Numbered from the stretch's first letter, positions 15,876 through 23,688 are shown. The stretch: 26,376 nt of DNA from Bacteroidales bacterium (GCA_019420545.1 JAHZGZ010000259.1:13613-39988), one strand, 5' to 3'. Notes: generated by a model from the sequence alone, not told the origin. Numbers and translations: made by a program.

Positions 15876-17849
15876 TTATGATTGTGCTAATGCCCCGGCA
15901 TGTGTCATGACACGGCGTGCTGTCTCCTTAATTGCCGCAAAGATCGCATCCTCGTCCATGCCGCATTCTTTCATAAGTTCAGGCACTTTGCCATGGGCCA
16001 CAAATTTGTCAGGGACGCCGATCCTTACGATTTCAGGATGATATCCGTGGTCGGCCATCCATTCCGCGACGGCCGATCCGAGCCCACCGTCGCGCATGCC
16101 GTCCTCTACCGTAATTACCGGAAGCCCGCTTTCAGCCACTTCGCGGAGTATCTCCTCGTCGACAGGCTTCAGGAATATCATATCGTAATGTGCGGCGCTG
16201 ATCCCTTCGGTCTGTGCACGTTCGGCTGCGGCAGCCGCCCACCGACCCATCGGACCGATTGAAAGTATAGCCACGTCGATACCGTGGCGCAGTTTCCGGC
16301 CTTTACCCACGGGCAGAACCGCTGGCGTTTTCTCGCGCCACGCCGCATCGTTGCCTTTGCCGCGCGGATAGCGGATGACAAACGGACCGAAGTCACCCTT
16401 GGTTGAGGTCAGCATAAGGGAACGCAGGGTAAGCTCGTCCATAGGAGAGGATACAATTATACCCGGTATGGGGCGCAGATAGCACATGTCAAACACACCG
16501 TGATGTGTCACCCCATCCTCTCCCACTATTCCGGCACGATCGAGGCACAACGTGACAGGAAGGCGCTGAATGGCCACATCATGAATAATCTGGTCGTAGG
16601 CGCGTTGTGTAAAAGAGGAATATATCGCAGCAAACGGACGCATACCCTCTTTGGCAAGGCCGCCTGCGAATGTTACGGCGTGTCCTTCGGAAATGCCGAC
16701 ATCGAACACACGTGCCGGCATGGCCTCCTGCATGATGCACATCGAAGTACCTGACGGCATCGCGGCGGTAATGCCTACTATCCGGTTATCCTCACGGGCC
16801 ATTGCAAGGAGAGTCTCACCAAACACATCCTGCCATTTCGACGGCCCGGCAGTCCCTCCGTCGCCGATACGCTTGCCTGAAACAGCATCGAACAGACCCG
16901 GAGCATGCCATTTTGCCGGATCTTCTTCGGCGGGACGATATCCTTTCCCTTTCACGGTGCGCAAATGAAGTATGCGCGGCCCCTCCATATCCTTTATATC
17001 ATTGAGCACACGCACGACACGGTCGATATCGTGGCCGTCAAACGGGCCGAAATAACGGATATTAAGACCCTCGAATATATTCTGCTGCTTTCCGAGAAGC
17101 GACTTGACACTATTGTTGAAACGCAGTATGAACCCCTTGCTGCGCTCTCCCACAAGATGCATGCTTTTCAATAGCTTGTACACCCTGTAGCGGAACGTAT
17201 TGTAGGCTTTGGTAGTATTGATATGGGTAAGATATGAATTCAGTGCCCCGACATTATGATCAATCGACATGTCGTTGTCGTTGAGTATGATCAGCAGATT
17301 GTTGGGGGTAATGGCCGCATTGTTCAGACCTTCGAATGCCAGGCCTCCCGATATCGATGCGTCGCCGATTACAGCAACGACATTGCGGCGCGGTGACTCT
17401 CCGCGCAGTTTCGAGGCCACAGCCATTCCGAGAGCTGCGGATATGGAATTGGAGGCATGTCCGGCGGTAAAAGTATCGTATTCGCTCTCATCAGGATTGG
17501 GGAATCCGCTAAGGCCTCCGAGTTTACGGTTGGTGGCAAAGCGGTCGCGTCGGCCGGTAAGCAATTTATGTCCATAGGCCTGATGCCCAACATCCCATAC
17601 AATACGGTCGTATGGAGTGTTGAACACATAATGAAGGGCTACAGTTAGTTCCACGGCGCCCATGCTCGACGCGAAATGCCCCGGATTTTTTGAAAGTGAA
17701 TTAATAAGAAACTTCCGTATCTCCGAGCACACGCCCGGAAGTGCCGATTGCGGAAGCTTACGCAGATCGGCAGGGGAATCGATGGCCTGGAGGAGGGGAT
17801 ATTTTTCGCCTGTCTCCGGGATTTGGGTATCAGGCTTTTCCATTTCCAT
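15876..17849 (-). CDS. dxs: 1-deoxy-D-xylulose-5-phosphate synthase
   Basis: Dxs condenses pyruvate and glyceraldehyde-3-phosphate with thiamine diphosphate, the first step of the MEP isoprenoid pathway. From the ATG at 17849 it has 657 residues. Visible landmarks are VWDVGHQAYGHKLLTGRRD, the ThDP/Mg motif GDASISGGLAFEGLNNA...ILNDND, the KGKGYRPAEEDPAKWH region, and the transketolase-like half with VGISEGHAVTFAGGLA, YSSFTQRAYDQIIHDV, LCLDRAGIVGEDGVTHHGVF and ITVEDGMRDGGLG. The frame is open back to 17909, but residues before MEMEKP are unlike the family. A second Met (17843) is also possible. The start overlaps the end of the 60-residue membrane protein gene by 20 bases, which suggests coupled translation. 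Confidence 0.97.
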   Translation of the reverse strand: MEMEKPDTQIPETGEKYPLLQAIDSPADLRKLPQSALPGVCSEIRKFLINSLSKNPGHFASSMGAVELTVALHYVFNTPYDRIVWDVGHQAYGHKLLTGRRDRFATNRKLGGLSGFPNPDESEYDTFTAGHASNSISAALGMAVASKLRGESPRRNVVAVIGDASISGGLAFEGLNNAAITPNNLLIILNDNDMSIDHNVGALNSYLTHINTTKAYNTFRYRVYKLLKSMHLVGERSKGFILRFNNSVKSLLGKQQNIFEGLNIRYFGPFDGHDIDRVVRVLNDIKDMEGPRILHLRTVKGKGYRPAEEDPAKWHAPGLFDAVSGKRIGDGGTAGPSKWQDVFGETLLAMAREDNRIVGITAAMPSGTSMCIMQEAMPARVFDVGISEGHAVTFAGGLAKEGMRPFAAIYSSFTQRAYDQIIHDVAIQRLPVTLCLDRAGIVGEDGVTHHGVFDMCYLRPIPGIIVSSPMDELTLRSLMLTSTKGDFGPFVIRYPRGKGNDAAWREKTPAVLPVGKGRKLRHGIDVAILSIGPMGRWAAAAAERAQTEGISAAHYDMIFLKPVDEEILREVAESGLPVITVEDGMRDGGLGSAVAEWMADHGYHPEIVRIGVPDKFVAHGKVPELMKECGMDEDAIFAAIKETARRVMTHAGALAQS

Positions 17850-18012
17850 TGCGCATATATTTTTTGTAAAGAGGCACGAACACAACAATTCCTGACGCAA
17901 AAATAACAAACAGCGACCACAGATTTATGCCGCGCCCCTGTATCAGAAGATAGCACAGAATAATCCATAGCGCCGTAAGGCACATAAGTCGAAAGATTGT
18001 GTAGGCTTTCAT
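17830..18012 (-). CDS. Small two-helix membrane protein upstream of dxs
   Basis: The 60-residue protein has two predicted transmembrane helices (residues 8-24, LMCLTALWIILCYLL, and about 31-49, WSLFVIFASGIVVFVPL) and a basic C-terminal tail (YKKYMRNGNGKA). I recognise no family with certainty; similar tiny membrane proteins occur next to dxs-trkA-trkH in this order of bacteria. The longer frame to 18042 would begin upstream of the probable transcription start, so the ATG at 18012 is chosen. The 3' end overlaps the dxs start by 20 bases. It is the first gene after the promoter at 18031-18061 and so leads the operon to the dihydrouridine synthase. Confidence 0.65.
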   Translation of the reverse strand: MKAYTIFRLMCLTALWIILCYLLIQGRGINLWSLFVIFASGIVVFVPLYKKYMRNGNGKA

Positions 18013-18030
18013 GCATTCCAATTTAGAATG

Positions 18031-18061
18031 CAAATTTACCAAAGTTTCTTTACAAAAGCAA
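18031..18061 (-). promoter_or_regulatory. Promoter of the dxs-trkA-trkH operon
   Basis: On the minus strand, TTG (18061-18059), 20 bases, then TAAATTTG (18038-18031) is a full match to the Bacteroidota promoter pattern. The -7 box ends 18 bases before the ATG at 18012, so the leader should be only about a dozen bases long. A 6-bp dyad, GCATTC-N7-GAATGC (18013-18031), fills the gap between box and start. Confidence 0.65.
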
Positions 18062-18118
18062 TAGCGAACAGCCGCACGGGAAGAAACGGATGTGCATATG
18101 ACACCCGAGAGGGCGCGA

Positions 18119-18424
18119 TTATGACCGGCGCCCCTTGAATAAACGATACAGACGTGTTACCTGCTTCACGCCCTGATATGCAAGGATACCATAGTCGAGC
18201 ATGGAGAATCCCGACAGAACCTTGCCAAGCAGTTTATTGCCGCCAAGAGCGCTCAGAGCCTGAAAATTGGTGACCTTTGACGCTTTGGCCATCAGCTGTT
18301 CACGCACCATTTCGATTTTCACCTGGTTAACGGCACGCCGATAACGCAGATCGTCAATAGTATACCCATGCCAATGTTTTGCCGATGATGCGGGATCATG
18401 TGGAGGAAGTGAATCGGTTGCCAT
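18119..18424 (-). CDS. Hypothetical protein of the YtxH/holin-like cluster
   Basis: The 101-residue protein has a charged N-terminal half (YTIDDLRYRRAVNQVKIEMVREQLMAKASKV), likely a long helix, and a weakly hydrophobic C-terminal half (GKVLSGFSMLDYGILAYQGVKQVTRLYRLFKGRRS) ending in a basic tail. This suggests a membrane-associated rather than clearly membrane-spanning protein. I recognise no named domain. Its ATG lies 5 bases after the holin-like gene stop, so the two are almost certainly co-transcribed. The tight linkage to YtxH and holin-like genes points to an envelope or stress-related role, but that is inference. Confidence 0.7.
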   Translation of the reverse strand: MATDSLPPHDPASSAKHWHGYTIDDLRYRRAVNQVKIEMVREQLMAKASKVTNFQALSALGGNKLLGKVLSGFSMLDYGILAYQGVKQVTRLYRLFKGRRS

Positions 18425-18429
18425 AGCGT

Positions 18430-18804
18430 CTAAACGGTTTTATGGTTGTTTTTATCGGCTGCGGGTTCGTCAAGGAAAAGACGCGAAAGGAAACGCGCGA
18501 TAGGATCGGTGACGAGCGTAGTGCGCATAAGGTACACCCCTACCCCTACAAGAATATATATGCCTCCCATTATCATGAAGCACCAGAATACAGGCAGCAC
18601 AGTCGCAAGAAGGAGTACCAGCCCTATCGAAATGAAGAAGAGCGCAAATGCCAGCAGAATACCGAGTATGGCCGCAACGACGGCGGTTGACATCAGAATC
18701 GCGGATTTTTCAGTGGAAACAAGCCGGATATTCTCAATCTGCAATTTCAGATATGTGAGTATGGCTTTCCACACGGAACGCATTTCATCTGATCGTTCGC
18801 TCAT
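18430..18804 (-). CDS. Holin-superfamily-like membrane protein (PF07332 type)
   Basis: From the ATG at 18804 the product has 124 residues: a soluble N-terminal helix (residues 1-35, MSERSDEMRSVWKAILTYLK), two long hydrophobic segments (about 40-68, LMSTAVVAAILGILLAFALF; about 70-97, LATVLPVFWCFMIMGGIYIL) and a charged C-terminal tail (RFLSRLFLDEPAADKNNHKTV). This matches the 'putative holin superfamily/phage holin family' proteins often annotated in non-phage chromosomal contexts. No lysis or phage genes are nearby, so a phage role is unlikely. The frame stays open to 18894 but would then overlap the neighbouring ytxH gene. An intermediate start at 18828 is less likely. A 12-bp hairpin separates it from the upstream ytxH gene. 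Confidence 0.75.
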   Translation of the reverse strand: MSERSDEMRSVWKAILTYLKLQIENIRLVSTEKSAILMSTAVVAAILGILLAFALFFISIGLVLLLATVLPVFWCFMIMGGIYILVGVGVYLMRTTLVTDPIARFLSRLFLDEPAADKNNHKTV

Positions 18805-18834
18805 GACTAAGACTTTAGAGGTAAACATGTGGGA

Positions 18835-18878
18835 ATCGGCCGGAGAATGACCGGCAAAACGGCATGTCTCCGGCCGAT
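18835..18878. terminator. 12-bp perfect hairpin between ytxH-2 and the holin-like gene
   Basis: ATCGGCCGGAGA (18835-18846) and TCTCCGGCCGAT (18867-18878) pair perfectly around a 20-base loop. It begins 12 bases past the ytxH-2 stop on the minus strand and lies 30 bases before the holin-like start. No T-run follows (TTCCCACATG), so it may be a partial terminator, processing site or stabilising stem within the cluster. Confidence 0.55.
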
Positions 18879-18890
18879 ATAGAATAAAGA

Positions 18891-19103
18891 TCAATCGCAG
18901 ACTTCGGCTTCGAGATCTTTTGTAAGCTTCTCGACAAGAGCGTCTACGTCGCTGTCAGAACAAAGTATGCCTTTGCTGCGGAGGATCTCGACAATACGGC
19001 TTCTTAGATCGGAGCCTTTTTCGGGAGCAAAAAGCAAAGCTGCGCCGGCACCTACGATAGCGCCTCCGAGAAATGCGCTTATGAGTCCGAGAGTATTATT
19101 CAT
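18891..19103 (-). CDS. YtxH-domain small membrane protein (second copy)
   Basis: The 70-residue protein has one N-terminal glycine/alanine-rich transmembrane helix (LISAFLGGAIVGAGAALLFA), the hallmark APEKG motif of YtxH proteins (residues 27-31), and a charged helical tail (RSRIVEILRSKGI...VDALVEKLTKDLEAE). YtxH-type proteins are general-stress or envelope-associated proteins of unknown mechanism. It is a clear paralogue of the gene 33 bases upstream: GGAxxGAxxxLLxAPEKG, the R-I/N-I helix and KGI align throughout. It differs in having two Cys residues (CSDSDVD and the C-terminal CD). Confidence 0.85.
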   Translation of the reverse strand: MNNTLGLISAFLGGAIVGAGAALLFAPEKGSDLRSRIVEILRSKGILCSDSDVDALVEKLTKDLEAEVCD

Positions 19104-19136
19104 TATATAATTCGGTTAATATATTATTATATTTTT

Positions 19137-19334
19137 TTACTTCTCGATCTCATCGGCGATTTCGTCAACGAGCTCTTCCAGCTTATCCTTACGCAGGGTG
19201 ATACCTTTTTCTTTAAGGAAGCGGCGGATGTTGTCGCGGGTGGTTTCTCCCTTTTCAGGAGCAAGAAGAAGGCCGACTGCGGCTCCGGCGACTGCGCCGC
19301 CGATCACTGAGAGGATGATGTGTAAGGGTTTCAT
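19137..19334 (-). CDS. YtxH-domain small membrane protein (first copy)
   Basis: The 65-residue protein is built like its downstream paralogue: a helix (IILSVIGGAVAGAAVGLLLA), APEKGETTRDNIRRFLKEKG, then an acidic amphipathic tail (KLEELVDEIADEIEK). It should sit in the inner membrane with most of its mass in the cytoplasm. It leads the four-gene cluster. No exact TAnnTTTG box was found in the 148 bases upstream, which hold only a 7-bp dyad (GTGTTAA...TTAACAC, about 19387-19414). The cluster's promoter may therefore be of another class. Confidence 0.85.
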   Translation of the reverse strand: MKPLHIILSVIGGAVAGAAVGLLLAPEKGETTRDNIRRFLKEKGITLRKDKLEELVDEIADEIEK

Positions 19335-19482
19335 AATTGTTTTAACGTTTTGTTTGCTTCAATGATAAAGCGGTAATTGATTTTCTGTGTTAAATAATCT
19401 AATTCAATTAACACTTCCCTCTTTAAAAAGTTCACATTTTCACGCAACAGACAGGATATCAGCTTCATGCTCCTTTGCAGAA

Positions 19483-20151
19483 TCATTTGCGCGCGTCGGC
19501 AACGTAGCCCAAGGCCTCACGACACTTGTCGGTGACATAGGCCCAGTCGGCGGCGGCCACACAATCGGAAGGGAAAAGCTTTGATCCCATACCTACGCAG
19601 AACACTCCGGCCTTGATCCAGCCTTCGATATTTTCTTTCGTGGGTTCGACCCCGCCGGTAACCATAAGCTTCGACCAAGGCATCGGAGCCTTGAGGCCCT
19701 TGACGAATTTCGGCCCGAGTACATCTCCGGGGAATACTTTGCAGAGGTCGCAACCTGTTTCCTGGGCGGCGCCAACTTCGGAAATCGTACCACAACCGGG
19801 GGTATAAGGTACCAGACGGCGGTTGCAGATACGGGAAATCTCGGGATTGAAGAGCGGCCCCACAACGAAGCATGCACCAAGCTGTATATAAAGAGCAGCG
19901 GTAGCGGGATCGACAACCGAGCCTACGCCGACTGCCATTTCGGGGCATTCCTTGGCTGCAAACTTAACAACTTTCTCAAATACCTCGTGAGCGAAGTCAC
20001 CACGGTTGGTAAACTCGAAAGCGCGGACACCGCCCTCGTAGCAAGCCTTTACCACAGCACATGCTACATCGGCATCCTTATGATAGAAAACGGGTACCAT
20101 GCCGGTTTCGCCCATTTTCTGAAGAACCTGAATTTTATCAAATCTTGCCAT
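19483..20151 (-). CDS. eda: KDPG aldolase (2-dehydro-3-deoxy-phosphogluconate aldolase)
   Basis: The enzyme splits 2-keto-3-deoxy-6-phosphogluconate into pyruvate and glyceraldehyde-3-phosphate; family members also act on 4-hydroxy-2-oxoglutarate. The 222-residue length is typical. The general acid Glu46 lies in AFEFTNRG, the phosphate/pyruvate-site segment in VPYTPGCGTISE (114-125), the Schiff-base Lys138 in CDLCKVFPGD, and the second phosphate-binding loop in VTGGVEPTKENI and GMGSKLFPS. It begins 27 bases after the kdgK stop, so the two genes form the final two steps of hexuronate (glucuronate, galacturonate, pectin or alginate-type) breakdown. Confidence 0.95.
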   Translation of the reverse strand: MARFDKIQVLQKMGETGMVPVFYHKDADVACAVVKACYEGGVRAFEFTNRGDFAHEVFEKVVKFAAKECPEMAVGVGSVVDPATAALYIQLGACFVVGPLFNPEISRICNRRLVPYTPGCGTISEVGAAQETGCDLCKVFPGDVLGPKFVKGLKAPMPWSKLMVTGGVEPTKENIEGWIKAGVFCVGMGSKLFPSDCVAAADWAYVTDKCREALGYVADARK

Positions 20152-20178
20152 TGTTTCAGATATTTTCGGAGTGATGTT

Positions 20179-21201
20179 TTAGCGCTGTACGCGACCGTTG
20201 GCACTGCCGCCGGCAAGCGCCTTCACCTCGTCGACAGTCACCATATTGAAGTCGCCGGGAATAGTATGTTTGAGAGCCGAAGCAGCCACAGCAAATTCAA
20301 GAGCTTCGCCCTGATCGGCCATCGTAAGCAGTCCGTGAATAAGGCCGCCGGAGAAGCTGTCGCCGCCGACTACACGGTCGATAATTGGGTTGATATCGTA
20401 ACGCTTGCTCTGATAGAATTCTTTTCCGTTGTAGATCATGGCCTTCCAGCCGTTGTGGGTGGCTGAGAAAGATTCACGCAGAGTCGACACGACATATTTG
20501 AATCCAAACTCCTTCATCATTGCCGCGAAAATGCCCTTGTAGCCTTCAGCATCGGTGTTGCCACCCTCCACGTCGGCGTCCGGCTTGAATCCGAGACAAA
20601 GTTCGGCATCCTCCTCATTGCCGATACATACATCGACATATTTCATGAGCGGACGCATGATCGACTGGGCTTTCTCGGAAGTCCATAGTTTCTTGCGGAA
20701 GTTGAGGTCGACCGACACAGTAACACCATGACGCTTTGCGGCCTCGCATGCGAGACGGGTAAGCTCGGCAGCTTTATCGGAAATAGCAGGCGTGATACCG
20801 CTCCAGTGGAACCAGTCGGCGCCTTCCATTATCTTATCAAAGTCAAAATCTTCCGGATCAGCCTCAGCAATAGCCGAGTGAGCGCGGTCATAGATAACTT
20901 TCGATGGACGCATCGAGGCGCCTGTCTCGCAATAATAGATGCCGACACGGTCTCCTCCACGGGCAATATGATCAGTAACAACGCCATAACGACGGAGAGC
21001 GTTTACAGCGGCCTGGCCGATTTCATGCTTGGGAAGCTTGCTTACAAACACAGCCTCATGGCCGTAATTGGCACAGCTGACAGCCACATTGGCCTCGCCG
21101 CCGCCCCAGATTACATCAAAATTGTCAACCTGCACAAAACGGTTGCAGCCGGCAGGTGAAAGGCGAAGCATTATTTCGCCGAGTGTGATTACTTTTCCCA
21201 T
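20179..21201 (-). CDS. kdgK: 2-keto-3-deoxygluconate kinase (PfkB family)
   Basis: The 340-residue protein is a ribokinase-like sugar kinase. The N-terminal GEIMLRLSP, the GGGEANVAVS loop (33-42), VSVDLNFRKKLW (162-173) and the C-terminal anion-hole and catalytic motif DRVVGGDSFSGGLIHG (Asp281) are all present. KDG specificity is inferred from these family-typical variants and from eda, which acts on its product, 27 bases downstream. Together they turn KDG to KDPG and then to pyruvate plus glyceraldehyde-3-phosphate. Two well-formed promoters lie upstream (21231-21260 and 21334-21364). No sugar-responsive regulator gene is visible nearby. Confidence 0.9.
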   Translation of the reverse strand: MGKVITLGEIMLRLSPAGCNRFVQVDNFDVIWGGGEANVAVSCANYGHEAVFVSKLPKHEIGQAAVNALRRYGVVTDHIARGGDRVGIYYCETGASMRPSKVIYDRAHSAIAEADPEDFDFDKIMEGADWFHWSGITPAISDKAAELTRLACEAAKRHGVTVSVDLNFRKKLWTSEKAQSIMRPLMKYVDVCIGNEEDAELCLGFKPDADVEGGNTDAEGYKGIFAAMMKEFGFKYVVSTLRESFSATHNGWKAMIYNGKEFYQSKRYDINPIIDRVVGGDSFSGGLIHGLLTMADQGEALEFAVAASALKHTIPGDFNMVTVDEVKALAGGSANGRVQR

Positions 21202-21230
21202 ATCTGTTTATTGAGATTATTTTGGTGTTG

Positions 21231-21260
21231 CAAATTTAGTGTTTTAACAGCAATTTCCAA
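21231..21260 (-). promoter_or_regulatory. Proximal promoter of kdgK-eda
   Basis: On the minus strand, TTG (21260-21258), 19 bases, then TAAATTTG (21238-21231) fits the consensus exactly. The box ends 29 bases before the kdgK ATG at 21201. Confidence 0.65.
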
Positions 21261-21333
21261 CCTTTGAGGCGCGGTAATGCTGAAATTTTGTCTATACTTG
21301 ACAGAGATTTACCACCCCGCATGACTAACACTG

Positions 21334-21364
21334 CAAATTTACCATCAATAATTGTTATTTGCAA
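21334..21364 (-). promoter_or_regulatory. Distal promoter of kdgK-eda
   Basis: On the minus strand, TTG (21364-21362), 20 bases, then TAAATTTG (21341-21334) is an equally good match, with the same -7 octamer as the proximal promoter 103 bases away. A transcript from here would carry a 28-codon ORF (21322-21236) before kdgK. Confidence 0.55.
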
Positions 21365-21403
21365 TTTTCCGACCATAAATTTATCAAGAATGCAGAAAAT
21401 AAG

Positions 21404-21411
21404 TATCTTTG
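21404..21411 (+). promoter_or_regulatory. -7 box TATCTTTG for the ABC-F gene
   Basis: An exact TAnnTTTG lies 23 bases before the ATG at 21435. No TTG lies at the usual distance upstream. It is divergent from the kdgK promoters in the same 233-base gap. Confidence 0.5.
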
Positions 21412-21434
21412 CGTGACATAATCAACACTCAGAT

Positions 21435-23327
21435 ATGGCAACAAGCTACCTACAGATAGAAAATCTCACTAAAAGCTATGGTGACCGCCTGCTTTTCGGC
21501 GACGTCACTTTCGGCGTATATGAAGGTGACAAAATAGGTATTATCGCCAAAAACGGTACCGGAAAATCGACACTCCTTAATATAATAGCAGGAAAGGAAA
21601 GTCCCGACTCCGGCAATGTGATATTCCGCAACGACCTGCGCGTCGGCATCCTCGATCAGACACCCCGGTTCGAGGCGGGAAGCAACGTAATAGAAGCGTG
21701 TCTGCAAGGCGACAATGCCATGTGTCATGCTATTGCCGCCTATGAACGCGCCCTTGCCTCAGAAAATGAATCAGAGCTGAACGAAGCAATCCATCAGATG
21801 GACAGCGCGGGCGGATGGGAATATGAGGACCGTGTAAAACAGCTGCTTACGCAACTTGGCATCACCGACCTCACCGCCACTACCGACCATCTTTCGGGCG
21901 GCCAGGCCAAGCGTGTGGCATTGGCCCGGGTGATCCTCGGCAATCCCGAGCTGATCATACTCGACGAGCCCACCAACCATCTTGACATCCAGGTAATCGA
22001 GTGGCTTGAGGAATACCTGCGGCGAAGCCGTGTCACACTGCTGATGGTAACCCACGACCGCTATTTCCTCGACCGGGTGACCAATAAGATCATCGAAATC
22101 GACAATCGGCAGATATTTACCTACGAAGGCAATTACGACTATTATCTGCGGCGCCGCCAGGAACGTATCGAGTCGATGACCGCCGAAATGGCGAAAATAA
22201 AAAACACCCTGCGCCGGGAGACAGAATGGATGCGCCGGCAACCGCAAGCCCGCGGAGGCAAGGCGCAATACCGCATAGATGCATATCATGAACTTAACAG
22301 CCGCAAGCATGAGCTCAATGCCGCCCGTTCCAACGACGGAACCGTCAGTCTGAATGTAAAGTCGAGTTATATCGGATCGAAAATTTTTGAGGCACAACAT
22401 GTAAGCAAAGCATTCGGCGATAAAGTCATATTGCGGGATTTCAGCTATACATTCGCCCGTTATGAACGCGTGGGTATCATCGGGCCAAACGGTGTGGGCA
22501 AATCCACCTTTATAAAAATGCTTCAGGGAATAGTGACGCCCGACACCGGCAACTGGAACGTAGGAGAAACCGTAAGATTCGGATATTACAGCCAGGACGG
22601 GATAAAACTTGACGAAGGTAAGCGCGTGATTGACGCCATTACCGATATCGCCGAAGAAGTCGTGGTAAACGATGGCGTACATTATTCTCCCATGCAGTTT
22701 CTCAACCACTTCCTGTTTTCTCCGGCCGACCAGCAAAAATATGTCAGCACGCTCAGCGGCGGCGAACGTGCGCGTCTGCATCTTGCCGCAGTGCTTATGC
22801 GTTCGCCAAACTTCCTGATTCTGGACGAACCTACCAACGATCTCGACATAGTTACGCTGGGACTTCTCGAAGAATATCTTGCCGGATTCAAGGGGTGTCT
22901 GATTGTCGTCAGCCACGACCGGTTCTTCCTTGACAGTATAGTCGATCATCTGTTTGTGCTTGAAGGTGACGGCGCAGTGCGCGATTTCCCGGGCTCATAC
23001 AGCGATTTCCGTGAGTGGCAACGTGAACGGGAACGTACCGAACGCGAACAGGCCGAGCAGCAATGCAGCAGCCATACGACAAAAAACGACAACCGTCCGA
23101 AGCGCGAACGTGACGCCAATAAGATGACATTCAAGGAGCGCCGGGAATTCGAGCAGCTTACCGAGGAGATCGACGCTCTTACCGCAGAAAAGAAAGCGCT
23201 TGACGATCTGTTCAGCAGCGGGACCGACGTTGCCGATATCGCCGGGAAATCGGCGCGCTATCAGGAGATACAGGAACTGCTCGACGATAAAGAAATGCGA
23301 TGGCTTGAGTTGTCGGAAAAGTCATAA
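21435..23327 (+). CDS. ABC-F family ATPase, Uup-like
   Basis: This is a 630-residue soluble protein with two ABC domains and no membrane part, so it is a ribosome-type ABC-F factor rather than a transporter. First domain: Walker A AKNGTGKST (38-46), signature LSGGQAKR (153-160), Walker B LIILDEPTNHLD (173-184). Second domain: Walker A GPNGVGKST (350-358), signature LSGGERAR (440-447), Walker B LILDEPTNDLD (461-471). The linker carries RRETEWMRRQPQARGGKAQY (260-279), the Uup-type positively charged arm. The C-terminal 90 residues form a charged coiled coil (FKERREFEQLTEEIDALTAE), also Uup-like. Uup proteins are linked to ribosome function and DNA metabolism, and some ABC-F relatives give antibiotic resistance; the linker here favours the housekeeping type. 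Confidence 0.92.
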   Translation: MATSYLQIENLTKSYGDRLLFGDVTFGVYEGDKIGIIAKNGTGKSTLLNIIAGKESPDSGNVIFRNDLRVGILDQTPRFEAGSNVIEACLQGDNAMCHAIAAYERALASENESELNEAIHQMDSAGGWEYEDRVKQLLTQLGITDLTATTDHLSGGQAKRVALARVILGNPELIILDEPTNHLDIQVIEWLEEYLRRSRVTLLMVTHDRYFLDRVTNKIIEIDNRQIFTYEGNYDYYLRRRQERIESMTAEMAKIKNTLRRETEWMRRQPQARGGKAQYRIDAYHELNSRKHELNAARSNDGTVSLNVKSSYIGSKIFEAQHVSKAFGDKVILRDFSYTFARYERVGIIGPNGVGKSTFIKMLQGIVTPDTGNWNVGETVRFGYYSQDGIKLDEGKRVIDAITDIAEEVVVNDGVHYSPMQFLNHFLFSPADQQKYVSTLSGGERARLHLAAVLMRSPNFLILDEPTNDLDIVTLGLLEEYLAGFKGCLIVVSHDRFFLDSIVDHLFVLEGDGAVRDFPGSYSDFREWQRERERTEREQAEQQCSSHTTKNDNRPKRERDANKMTFKERREFEQLTEEIDALTAEKKALDDLFSSGTDVADIAGKSARYQEIQELLDDKEMRWLELSEKS

Positions 23328-23382
23328 CAGCAGGTCTTGGCGCCGTTGAACCACAATTATGGCATTATTGTTTTATGTGCAT

Positions 23383-23404
23383 GACCGGTTTGTTTTAAAC
23401 GGTC
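23383..23404. terminator. Weak hairpin after the ABC-F gene
   Basis: GACC-G-GTTT (23383-23391) pairs with AAAC-GGTC (23397-23404) with one bulged G around a short T-rich loop. It lies 55 bases after the ABC-F stop and 32 bases before the GlsB-type start. No T-run follows, so a terminator role is only possible. Confidence 0.3.
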
Positions 23405-23436
23405 AGTATAATCAACTTCATAAAATAATTACTGTC

Positions 23437-23688
23437 ATGAGTTTCTTGTGGTATATATTAATAGGTCTGGCAGCCGGCTTTGTGGCCGGCAAGCTTATGC
23501 GTGGCGGAGGCTTCGGCATTATCGTCAACCTCATAGTCGGCATCATCGGCGGAGTACTCGGCGGATGGCTCTTCGGACTCCTGGGCATTACGGCAGGCGG
23601 CATAATCGGAAGCCTGATAACGTCAGTGGTCGGTGCAATAGTACTTCTGTGGATAGTCGGGATACTCAGCCGCACCACAGGACACTGA
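23437..23688 (+). CDS. GlsB/YeaQ/YmgE family stress-response membrane protein
   Basis: The 83-residue protein is made almost wholly of three glycine-rich hydrophobic segments: SFLWYILIGLAAGFVAGKLM, then IVNLIVGIIGGVLGGWLFGL, then GGIIGSLITSVVGAIVLLWI. The GK-M-RGGGFG turn after the first helix and the double-glycine second helix are the signature of the 'transglycosylase-associated' GlsB/YeaQ family. This is a small inner-membrane family linked to general stress, with unknown mechanism. The frame is open from 23359, but the extra 26 residues are unlike the family, so the ATG at 23437 is chosen. No exact promoter box was seen just upstream. Confidence 0.9.
   Translation: MSFLWYILIGLAAGFVAGKLMRGGGFGIIVNLIVGIIGGVLGGWLFGLLGITAGGIIGSLITSVVGAIVLLWIVGILSRTTGH

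Noticed and set aside
18430..18804. Prophage holin
   Set aside because: No endolysin, structural, integrase or other phage gene is in the region; the neighbours are YtxH and housekeeping genes.
21771..22949. A 392-codon open frame on the minus strand
   Set aside because: It is antisense to the ABC-F gene, whose two ATPase domains are intact; no domain is recognised in the antisense product.
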